DNA of 64,000 nucleotides from Burkholderia sp. USMB20 (GTDB taxonomy: Bacteria; Pseudomonadota; Gammaproteobacteria; Burkholderiales; Burkholderiaceae): positions 682,001 through 746,000 of the forward strand of contig NZ_JTAN02000021.1 of the NCBI RefSeq assembly GCF_000949135.2. The letters are read 5' to 3'. A program made the translations under genes and the position numbers. Below are positions 15,663 to 23,188 of the stretch, one piece after another; position 1 is the stretch's first letter, and every line of letters starts with the position of its first letter. The notes under the pieces are model-generated. The model saw only the letters and a list, made by a program, of their open reading frames with translations, searched no databases and was not told the DNA's origin.

Positions 15663-17084
15663 TCAAAACGCGTTGCGCCCGACGAAGCCGCGCACGACCG
15701 TCATCAGGATGATCTTCATGTCGAACCAGAAGCTCCAGTTCTGCATGTAGAACAGGTCGAACTTCACGCGCGCGGCCATCGCCTCGACCTTGCGTGTCTC
15801 GCCGCGATAGCCGTTCACCTGCGCCCATCCCGTGATTCCCGGCCGGACGCGATAGCGATACATGTAGCAGTCGATCAGTTGCCGGTAGAAGTCGTCGTGT
15901 TCGATCGCGTGCGGACGCGGGCCGACCACCGACATCTGGCCGAACAGCACGTTGAAGAACTGCGGCAACTCGTCGAGCGACGTGCGTCGCAGGAACGCGC
16001 CGACCGGCGTGATGCGCGCATCGTTGCGCGAGGCCTGTCGCACGACACCGGGCTGTACGCGATGCACGCGCATCGTCCTGAACTTGAGGATATGGAACTC
16101 GCGCCCGTCGGCGCCCTTGCGGCGCTGCCTGAACAAGACGGGCCCCGGCGACGACAGCTTCACCGCGATCGCCAGCGCCGCGAGCAGCGGCAGCAGCGGA
16201 ATCAGTACGGCGCCGGCGAACAGCCGGTCGAACGCGAACTTCGCCCACAGTTCCGGCGCGGAACGCGGCGTGGTCGCGAGGTTGATGGCCGGCATGCCGA
16301 GCACATCGGTCGCGGATCGCTCGACGACCGCCATCTGCCGCACGTCCGGCAACAGCCGCAGCTCGACGAACTCGTCGCGCAGTTCGCGCACGATGCGCTG
16401 GATGCGTGACTCGTGCGACATCGGCAGCGTGAGCCACACTTCGTCGATCTCGCCGCCGCGGATCATGCGCCGCAACGCGACCCAGTCGTCGATCACCGGC
16501 ACGCCGCCGATCCCGTCAGCCGTGGCCGCGGCCGGTGCATCGTCGTCGAATACGCAGGCAGCCGCGAACGGCCCGGCCGGTTCGAGCTGCATGCGCTCGA
16601 TCGCCACCCGTCCGTAAGCGGTCGCCCCGACGACCGCAACCCGCCGCTGCCGCGCGCGCGGATCGCCACGCTTCATCGCCAGCGCGCAGAGTGCCAGCCT
16701 GCCGAGCAGCAGTGCCGCGTCGCCGGACAGCACCGTCCGCGCGATCCAGCGCGTCGTGACCGTGCCGCCGCGGTTCATGATCCACATCGTGCCGGCCACC
16801 GTCAGCGTACCCACGCACACGACGGCCACCACCGTGCGCGTCAGCACGGCACCGCCGTCGTGCGGCGACGCCGCGCCGCGCGTCACGCGCACGCTGCGCG
16901 GCAACAGCGCGACGGTCAGCACGCACAGCAATGCGACCGTGCCGCGCTGCGCGTCCGACAGATCGTGCCACGCGAGCCCCATCGCAGCCTGCGCGGCGAG
17001 CGCACCTGCCAGCACCAGCGCAACATCGACCGCGGCGATCGCGGCGCGTCGCATCGCATTCGTTCCACCCGCCATCGCATGCAT
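15663..17084 (-). CDS. Undecaprenyl-phosphate hexose-1-phosphate transferase (WcaJ/PssY-like)
   Basis: Starts assembly of an EPS repeat unit by moving a sugar-1-phosphate (usually glucose) from UDP-sugar to undecaprenyl phosphate at the inner membrane. The 473-aa protein has four or five N-terminal membrane helices, a CoA-binding-like Rossmann segment (VAVVGATAYGRVAIERM, about residue 155), one further helix (FAGAVLIPLLPLLAALAIAV) and the C-terminal bacterial sugar-transferase domain with KFRTMRV, DELPQFFNVLFGQMSVVGPRP and YRVRPGITGWAQVNGYRGET. The ATG lies 2 bp after the stop of the upstream CRP/FNR gene, so both form an operon. The EPS cluster at 28-47 kb lacks its own priming transferase, so this gene may serve it. 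Confidence 0.92.
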   Translation of the reverse strand: MHAMAGGTNAMRRAAIAAVDVALVLAGALAAQAAMGLAWHDLSDAQRGTVALLCVLTVALLPRSVRVTRGAASPHDGGAVLTRTVVAVVCVGTLTVAGTMWIMNRGGTVTTRWIARTVLSGDAALLLGRLALCALAMKRGDPRARQRRVAVVGATAYGRVAIERMQLEPAGPFAAACVFDDDAPAAATADGIGGVPVIDDWVALRRMIRGGEIDEVWLTLPMSHESRIQRIVRELRDEFVELRLLPDVRQMAVVERSATDVLGMPAINLATTPRSAPELWAKFAFDRLFAGAVLIPLLPLLAALAIAVKLSSPGPVLFRQRRKGADGREFHILKFRTMRVHRVQPGVVRQASRNDARITPVGAFLRRTSLDELPQFFNVLFGQMSVVGPRPHAIEHDDFYRQLIDCYMYRYRVRPGITGWAQVNGYRGETRKVEAMAARVKFDLFYMQNWSFWFDMKIILMTVVRGFVGRNAF

Positions 17085-17086
17085 CG

Positions 17087-17869
17087 TCACACACCGTGCG
17101 CGGGGAAACCGCCGTGCAGGTCCTGCATGCGCGGCCGCACCGGCACCGCACGCGCGCCGGCCCGCGTGCCGAGCAGCCGGCGATAGTCCGCGCGAATCAG
17201 CTCGTAGCACTCGCATGCCTGGCGCTCGAGACCGTCGCGATCGAGCACGGTGATGCGGCCGCGACGCTGACGGATCAGCCCGGCTTCCTGCAGGTTGCCG
17301 GCCGCTTCCGTCACGCCTTCGCGACGCACGCCGAGCATGTTCGCGATCGTCTGCTGCGTGACGGCCAGTTCGTCGCCGTCGATCCGGTCATGCGCGAGCA
17401 GCAGCCAGCGGCTCAACTGCTCGCTGACCGAGTGATGCCGGTTGCACAACGCGCTGCGCGAAATCTGCGCCATCGTCGCCTGGCAGTAGTTCAGCAGCAG
17501 CCGATACGTCGCCGGCGAACGTTCGAATTCCGAGCGCATCACGCAGGTCGGCACGCGGTAGGCCATCCCGCCGATCCGGACTTCGACGCGATTCGATACC
17601 GCGGTGCCGCCGACGAGCGTCGCCAGGCCGACCACACCTTCGCGGCCGACCACGGCGACCTCGACCATCGCTCCGTCCTCCATCAGGTGCTGCACCGACA
17701 TCATGGCGGTGGTCGGGAAATGCAGGTGGCGCATCGGTTCCCCGACACGGTCGAGCATGCCGGCCTTGATCCGGACCAGTTCGAGGTGCGGTGCGATGGC
17801 ACGGATGCTGTCCTCCGGAAGGGCATCGAGGATGGCATTCGCCGAATAGCTCGAGTGAAGATGAAGCAT
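17087..17869 (-). CDS. CRP/FNR-family transcriptional regulator (first of two)
   Basis: A 260-aa regulator with an N-terminal cyclic-nucleotide-binding-like beta-roll (LHFPTTAMMSVQHL, then VEVAVVGREGVVG) and a C-terminal winged helix with recognition segment QTIANMLGVRREGVTEAAG. The cNMP phosphate-binding residues of E. coli CRP are not evident. In B. cenocepacia a related CRP/FNR protein (Bcam1349/BerA) is a c-di-GMP effector controlling biofilm EPS; this gene or its neighbour at 18774 could be the counterpart, but I cannot decide which. Start at MLHLHSS with AAAGGGA upstream. It is co-transcribed with the polyprenyl-phosphate sugar transferase and divergent from the second regulator across an AT-rich island. 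Confidence 0.88.
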   Translation of the reverse strand: MLHLHSSYSANAILDALPEDSIRAIAPHLELVRIKAGMLDRVGEPMRHLHFPTTAMMSVQHLMEDGAMVEVAVVGREGVVGLATLVGGTAVSNRVEVRIGGMAYRVPTCVMRSEFERSPATYRLLLNYCQATMAQISRSALCNRHHSVSEQLSRWLLLAHDRIDGDELAVTQQTIANMLGVRREGVTEAAGNLQEAGLIRQRRGRITVLDRDGLERQACECYELIRADYRRLLGTRAGARAVPVRPRMQDLHGGFPAHGV

Positions 17870-18773
17870 GTCTGTATCCCTTTTATCGTCCGCGCCGCAT
17901 GCAGCCGCGTCAGCGGAATTCGTTATCGCGATGCGCGCCCGGACGGCGACGCGGGTTGCGGCCCACAACCCTCGATCCAATCGACCCACGGCGTCTCGCC
18001 GCTGGATCGAATCGGCCGTCCCGTTTCGACACGCCCGTTTCGATAAGCGATTTACGTGCCAATACCCGCTCCATCCTTAATATATAAATGACTTGCGATT
18101 TAGCGCCCCCGAATAGCCGATCGAAAACCGCAAAAAACGTCTCATTTCCGGACACCCGCTTGCGTCGCGGACGCAGCCGGCAATTCGACTGATCATTGAG
18201 CGCGGGGCCGGCAGTGGAACCGGCAGCGGCGCGGGAGTCTTATCGTTCAATAACTTACACCCGGTTTTCAATTGTTTCCATGATGTCTCAAACGGGCCAG
18301 AGTCGCGTGCCGCACGCTCGAATGGTCGTTTGAAACTGTCTCAAATATGAATCGCCGGATTAATTTACAACACTGTAATCAAACGCACATATCTCACGCA
18401 ACACCATGATTTAATTAATAAATCATACCCGCGAATCTCAATTGTCAAATAATGTTCAATGCATTCTAGATATTTTTCTTGTACGATGCACTTCGTTGCC
18501 GGATTGATTCTCGATCAGCACCGAATTCGCGATTCACCCTCCAGTGCAATTAATTCATACGAAGACGATCTTCAAATACCTATAACCTTTTCATTTACCC
18601 CGAATCGTCAAACATTGTGAAGTGACGTAATGCGCAATTTATCGAATTGAATTGCGTGCTAGCCTTTTTCGCCATCGGCATTCGAATTTCTATGAACACG
18701 AATCCGCACGTGCGTGCTAAATCCCCGTGGATGGCGCCGCGCGATGTGCGATCGCTCCCTACGAGGATCCGCC
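17870..18773. promoter_or_regulatory. 900-bp AT-rich regulatory island between two CRP/FNR genes
   Basis: No gene is visible. The stretch 18240-18690 is much richer in A+T than its surroundings, and it contains TGTCTCAAA twice as a direct repeat (18284-18292, 18337-18345) plus an inverted pair TCAAACG (18288-18294) / CGTTTGA (18327-18333). The genes on both sides are transcribed outward. This looks like a large shared control region, possibly H-NS-bound, for the two regulators. Confidence 0.5.
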
Positions 18774-19556
18774 GTGACCCACCAGGCCAATGACGCCGTC
18801 GCCCACGCGAGCGGCATGATCGAGCTTTCCCACAGCTTCGACGCCAACCGGTTCGTCGCGGCCCTCGACCGCGACGAACGCGCGACGCTGATTGCCAACC
18901 TCCAACTCGTTCACCTGAAATCGGGCCAGGTGCTGTGCGAACCGGGTGAAATGCTCAACGCGGTCTACCTGCCCGTCACGACGGCGATTTCGCTGCAGTA
19001 CGTGTCGTCCGGCGGCATGACGCTGGAAGTGGCCGAGATCGGCAGCGAGAGCGTCGTCTGCGACGACGTGATCGGCGGCAGCGGCCGGATGCCGTGCCGT
19101 GCCGTCGCCTGCCGCGACGGCTTCGTCTACCGGCTCGACCGGCGCATCTTCGCCGCCGCGTTCGACGCGTCGCCGGTGATTCGCCATCTGGTGTTCGTCT
19201 GCGTGCGGCTGCTGATGGCCCAGGTCTCGCAGATCACGTTCTGCAGCCGACATCACGTGCTCAAACATCAGTTATGCAGATGGTTCCTGCTCGCGTACGA
19301 CCGGTCGCGCAGCATCGAGATCCAGATCACCCACAGCATGCTCGCGCAGATGCTCGGCGTGCGGCGCGAGACGGTCACGGATGCGGCCGGGGAGATCCAG
19401 AAACTCGGCCTGATCCGTCAGTACCGGAGCTCGATCGAGCTTGCCGACCTTGCGGGCCTCGAGAAAATGTCGTGCGGCTGCCGCGCGATCGTGCGCGACG
19501 AGATGAAGCGCATCCTGTCGGCCGACTCGGGCGTGAGCGCCGCGGCACGCGCGTGA
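18774..19556 (+). CDS. CRP/FNR-family transcriptional regulator (second of two)
   Basis: A 260-aa paralogue of the 17087 regulator with the same layout: an effector-binding roll (YLPVTTAISLQYV, LEVAEIGSESVV), a dimer helix, and a winged helix with LAQMLGVRRETVTDAAGEIQ and a C-terminal CGCRAIVRDEM segment. I chose the GTG at 18774 because GAGGA sits eight bases upstream; alignment with the paralogue would also allow the ATG at 18816. It lies 168 bp before, and in the same direction as, the carrier-protein operon, so it may control that operon, the EPS genes, or both. It is a candidate for the BerA-type c-di-GMP-responsive activator. Confidence 0.85.
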   Translation: MTHQANDAVAHASGMIELSHSFDANRFVAALDRDERATLIANLQLVHLKSGQVLCEPGEMLNAVYLPVTTAISLQYVSSGGMTLEVAEIGSESVVCDDVIGGSGRMPCRAVACRDGFVYRLDRRIFAAAFDASPVIRHLVFVCVRLLMAQVSQITFCSRHHVLKHQLCRWFLLAYDRSRSIEIQITHSMLAQMLGVRRETVTDAAGEIQKLGLIRQYRSSIELADLAGLEKMSCGCRAIVRDEMKRILSADSGVSAAARA

Positions 19557-19601
19557 TGCGCACGGCGTGTCGGCGCACGCGTGCGACGCGAGTCAGCCGA
19601 T

Positions 19602-19644
19602 TGTAGGGTGGCGAACAGAACGCCGGGCGTGCGAATGGTCTACT
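19602..19644 (+). promoter_or_regulatory. Possible third copy of the EPS promoter element, before the carrier-protein operon
   Basis: TGTAGGGTGGCGAAC (19602-19616) matches 12 of 15 bases of the block GGTAGGCTCGCGAAC found before two EPS genes (32212 and 45305). A weak -10-like TCTACT follows after 22 nt, against 21 nt to TATCAT in the other two copies. Twelve of fifteen would occur about once or twice by chance in the whole window, so its placement just before this operon is the main support. Confidence 0.4.
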
Positions 19645-19724
19645 GATGCCGGACTGCCGGGGGGATGTCAGCGCGCTGCGCGCGTCCGCCCTTGCGGACG
19701 ACACCTCACACGCCGGAGCAGCAC

Positions 19725-19976
19725 GTGAAAAACGAAATCAGAACCATCCTCAAGCACGTCGCCCACCTCGAAGCCGCGATCGACTCGATCGGTGACGGGG
19801 ATGACCTCTACGAAGCGGGCCTCTCCTCGCTCGATACGATCCAGCTGATGCTCGCGATCGAGAAGCAGTTCAACATCGAGATTCCCGACGAGATGCTGAA
19901 CCGCAATCTGTTCCGCAGCGTCGACGCGCTCGCGGACACGATCGCGACCCTGCAACGCGCCGAGCATTCCGCATGA
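19725..19976 (+). CDS. Acyl/peptidyl carrier protein
   Basis: An 83-aa carrier protein of the four-helix ACP fold. The phosphopantetheine attachment serine is Ser35 in GLSSLDTIQLM, followed by the usual acidic helix II (LAIEKQFNIEIPDEM). Start is GTG with CCGGAG seven bases upstream; no suitable ATG exists. It is first in a five-gene operon in which every junction overlaps by four bases (ATGA, GTGA, ATGA, GTGA). Next to a seryl-tRNA-synthetase-like ligase, it most likely carries an amino acid rather than a fatty acid, as in the Bradyrhizobium amino acid:carrier protein ligase systems. The phosphopantetheinyl transferase is not in the window. Confidence 0.92.
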   Translation: MKNEIRTILKHVAHLEAAIDSIGDGDDLYEAGLSSLDTIQLMLAIEKQFNIEIPDEMLNRNLFRSVDALADTIATLQRAEHSA

Positions 19977-21169
19977 GCGCGCTGCTTCCCGAACTCGCGG
20001 CCGACGACGAACCACGCCGGCTCGACGAGGCCGCGCACGCCGTCGCGCAAATCGCCGCCCAGCACGCGGATGCGGTCGACCGGGACGCGCGCTGCCCTGT
20101 CGAGGCGATCGAGGCCATGCGTGCGCGCCGCCTGCTGAGCGCAATGGTCCCGACCCGGCTCGGCGGCGCCGGCGCGTCGCTGGCCGACGTCGCATCGGCA
20201 TGCTCGATCCTCGGCCAGGCCTGCGCATCGTCGGCGATGGTGTTCGCGATGCACCAGATCCAGGTGGCCTGCATCGTCAATCACGCGGCCGACCAGGGCT
20301 GGCACAAGCTGTTCCTGCAACAGCTCGTGCGCCATCAGTGGCTGCTCGCGTCGGCGACGTCGGAGGACGGCGTCGGCGGCAACCTGCGCGCGAGCCAGTG
20401 CGCGCTCGAGACCAACGGCGGCGAATTCCGGCTGCACAAATCCGCGCCGACGATCTCGTACGGCGACTACGCGGACGGCATCCTCGCGACCGCGCGGCGC
20501 GACGCCGACGCGCCGGCGTCCGAGCAGGTGCTCGTCACGGTGCTGCGCGACGGCTATACGCTCACGCGCCGCGGCGAATGGGACACGCTCGGCATGCGCG
20601 GCACGTGCAGCAACGGCTTCGTGCTCGATGCACAGGGCACGACCGTGCAGTGCCTGCCCGTGCCGTTCGCGCAGATCGCCGAACAGACGATGGTGCCGGT
20701 TTCGCACATCCTGTGGGCGGCGGTGTGGATCGGCGTGGCCGGCGACGCGTTCCATCGCGCGCACCAGTTCTTCCGCATGCAGGCGCGCCAGACCGACGGT
20801 GCACCGTCGCCCGCGTCGCGGCGCATCGCCGAATCGCTTGCGCTGATGCAGGCGATGCAGGCCCGCGTCGACAGCGTGCTGCGCCTCTACGCCAGCGCAT
20901 CGCCCCGCTCGTGGTCGGCCGGCATGGCCTGGGCCGCCGAGATCAACACGCTGAAGACCTATGTGTCGTCGACCGCGCTCGAAGTCGTCCAGCAGGCGAT
21001 GATGATCTGCGGGATGGCCGGCTACAAGCACGGCACACCGTTCAGCATCGGCCGCCACCTGCGCGACCTGCACGCGGCGCCGCTGATGATCAGCAACGAC
21101 CGCATTGCCGCCAATACCTCGAGCCTGCTGCTCGCACTGCGTCCCGCGACGCTGGAGAAACATTCGTGA
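19973..21169 (+). CDS. Acyl-CoA dehydrogenase-like flavoprotein
   Basis: A 398-aa protein of the acyl-CoA dehydrogenase fold: an N-terminal helical part with MVPTRLGGAGASLADVASACSIL, a central beta domain (SATSEDGVGGN, then SYGDYADGILATAR), and a C-terminal four-helix bundle. It probably oxidises, or simply binds, a substrate held on the carrier protein encoded just upstream, with FAD as cofactor. The usual catalytic Glu cannot be placed with certainty, so a hydroxylase or non-catalytic role is possible. ATGA overlap with the carrier gene and GTGA overlap with the ligase gene show tight coupling. Confidence 0.88.
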   Translation: MSALLPELAADDEPRRLDEAAHAVAQIAAQHADAVDRDARCPVEAIEAMRARRLLSAMVPTRLGGAGASLADVASACSILGQACASSAMVFAMHQIQVACIVNHAADQGWHKLFLQQLVRHQWLLASATSEDGVGGNLRASQCALETNGGEFRLHKSAPTISYGDYADGILATARRDADAPASEQVLVTVLRDGYTLTRRGEWDTLGMRGTCSNGFVLDAQGTTVQCLPVPFAQIAEQTMVPVSHILWAAVWIGVAGDAFHRAHQFFRMQARQTDGAPSPASRRIAESLALMQAMQARVDSVLRLYASASPRSWSAGMAWAAEINTLKTYVSSTALEVVQQAMMICGMAGYKHGTPFSIGRHLRDLHAAPLMISNDRIAANTSSLLLALRPATLEKHS

Positions 21170-22137
21170 ACGATCGCCTCTCCGTGCCTTCCGCCGCCAC
21201 CCCGTCCGACGCGCCGCTCGACCGCGCGGGCGTCAATCCGCTGCGCGACGAGCTGATCGATGCGGGCCTGCTCGTGTCGACCGGCATCCAGGGCCTGTTC
21301 GGCCGCAGCGAGCGGTTCGAGCGCGTCGTCGAAGCGCTCGACGCCTTCGTCACGCGCCTCGGCGCCGACCAGCAGGCCGAAGTGCTGCGCTTCCCGCCGG
21401 CGATGAGCCGCACCGAATTCGAGCGCAGCGAATACATGAAGAGCTTCCCGCAACTCGCGGGCAGCGTGCATGCGTTCTGCGGCGACGAACAGCGGCACCA
21501 GCGCGTGCTGCAGTGCCTCGACCGCGGCGAGGACTGGACCGAAAGCCAAAAGCCGACCTACGTCGTGATGACGCCGGCCGCCTGCTATCCGGTCTATCCG
21601 GTCGTCGCGCGTGCCGGTGCCCTGCCCGGCGACGGCCGCATCGTCGACGTGTTCTCGTATTGCTTCCGCCACGAGCCGTCGCTCGACCCGACCCGCATGC
21701 AGCTGTTCCGGATGCGCGAATACATACGCATCGGCACGCCCGAGCAGATCGTCGCGTTCCGCGCGACGTGGATGGAGCGCGGCACACGGATGATCGAGGC
21801 GCTGCAACTGCCGAACGCGATCGATCTCGCGAACGATCCGTTCTTCGGGCGCGGCGGCAAGATCGTCGCGAACAGCCAGCGCGAGCAGAACCTGAAGTTC
21901 GAGCTGCTGATCCCGATCGAGCACGACGACCGCCAGACCGCGTGCCTGAGCTTCAACTACCACATGGATCACTTCGGGCTGCTGTGGGACATCCGCACCG
22001 CGACGGGCGACGTCGCGCACACGGGCTGCGTCGGCTTCGGCCTCGAGCGGCTGACGCTCGCGCTGTTCCGTCATCACGGTTTCGACCTCGACGCATGGCC
22101 GGCCGACGTTCGCGACGTGCTGTGGGGTACGCGATGA
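21166..22137 (+). CDS. Amino acid:[carrier protein] ligase (class-II seryl-tRNA synthetase homologue)
   Basis: Activates a small amino acid (glycine or alanine in characterised relatives) as aminoacyl-AMP and loads it on the phosphopantetheine of a carrier protein instead of tRNA. The 323-aa protein equals a SerRS catalytic core with no N-terminal tRNA-binding arm. Class-II motif 2 is seen as SYCFRHEPSLDPTRMQLFRM and motif 3 as GFGLERLTLALF. The three zinc ligands of this family are present: Cys140 (TPAACYP), Glu185 (FRMREYIRIG) and Cys288 (HTGCVGFG). The GTG start overlaps the preceding stop. Its carrier protein is three genes' worth of coupling away in the same operon. Confidence 0.93.
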   Translation: MNDRLSVPSAATPSDAPLDRAGVNPLRDELIDAGLLVSTGIQGLFGRSERFERVVEALDAFVTRLGADQQAEVLRFPPAMSRTEFERSEYMKSFPQLAGSVHAFCGDEQRHQRVLQCLDRGEDWTESQKPTYVVMTPAACYPVYPVVARAGALPGDGRIVDVFSYCFRHEPSLDPTRMQLFRMREYIRIGTPEQIVAFRATWMERGTRMIEALQLPNAIDLANDPFFGRGGKIVANSQREQNLKFELLIPIEHDDRQTACLSFNYHMDHFGLLWDIRTATGDVAHTGCVGFGLERLTLALFRHHGFDLDAWPADVRDVLWGTR

Positions 22138-23188
22138 AATTCGTGTCCCGCGACGGCGAGGACGCGTCGTTCGAGGACGTGCGCCACCGCGCACGCCACT
22201 ATCGGCCGCACCCGCTGCACAGTCAGGAGATGGTCTGGAAACAGACCAACTGCTATGTCGACATGTGGCTCGAGGTGCTCCGCTGGTGGGGCCTCAACCC
22301 GTACGCGGCGCTGCCGTTTACGATCGCGCTCGACTTCGAGGGCGACCAGTTCACGTTCTTCAAGTTTCCGCACGACGAACTGGAGCGGCTGTACGGCATC
22401 GTCGTGCAGGAACACTCGATCTACGAGCCGCTCGACCAGCACATCGAGACGCAGGTCGCGCGCGGTCACCTGATGATCGTCGAGGTCGACGCGTGGTTCC
22501 TGCCGGACACGCGCGGCAGCAGCTACCGCACGCAGCATACGAAGACGACGATCGGCATCGACTCGATCGATCGCACGCGCCGCCAGATCGGCTACTTCCA
22601 CAACAGCGGCTATTACGTGGCCGAGGACTTCGACTACAACGGGCTCGTCGGCGGCTGTTCGCCGATGCCGCTGCCGCCGTACGTCGAGTGCGCGAAGCGG
22701 CGTTTCGCACCGCTCGACGAGCGCGCGCTGTGCGAAGTCTCGCTCGCGTCGCTGCAGCGGCATCTGCGCCGGCTGCCGGTCGTCAATCCGGTCACGGCGT
22801 TCCGGCGCCAGTTGCAGCTCGATGCGAAATCGCTCGCCGATTCCCCGCTCGAACGCTTCCACGCGTACTCGTTCAATTCGGTGCGGCAACTCGGCGCGAA
22901 CTTCGAACTGTTCGGCCATTACGCGCGCTGGCTGCAGGCGAGCGGCTGCGTCGGGCCGTTCGCCGAGATTCGTACCGCCTGCGACCGCATCGCGTCCGAG
23001 GCGATGGTGCTGGAGTTCCGGCTGGCGCGGGCGTGTGCGCGCGGCAAGGAAGAGCGCGGCGACGCGACGCTCGAAGCGATCGAAGCGGCTTACGCCGACC
23101 TGATCGACTGCGCGCGGCAGATCGCCCGCCGCTGCAGCACGCGGCGCCCGTGCGCGTCGACGCGGCCGCCGCGCCGTTGCTGCGGTGA
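22134..23188 (+). CDS. DUF1839 family protein with apparent -1 frameshift near its 3' end
   Basis: Protein of unknown function that recurs beside amino acid:carrier-protein ligases. Conserved-looking segments include WKQTNCYVDMWLEVL, the acidic DFEGDQFTFFKFP, YRTQHTKTTIGIDSID and YFHNSGYYVAEDFDYNG. The frame begun at 22134 runs past the end without a stop into the next gene's shadow frame, turning Arg/Cys-rich after about 23125. The other frame there reads LQHAAPVRVDAAAAPLLR and stops at TGA 23186-23188, exactly forming the GTGA overlap with the next gene. I infer one missing base around 23121-23135 (mutation or sequencing error). With it restored the protein would be about 350 aa. A methyltransferase- or transferase-like fold is possible but not shown. 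Confidence 0.8.
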
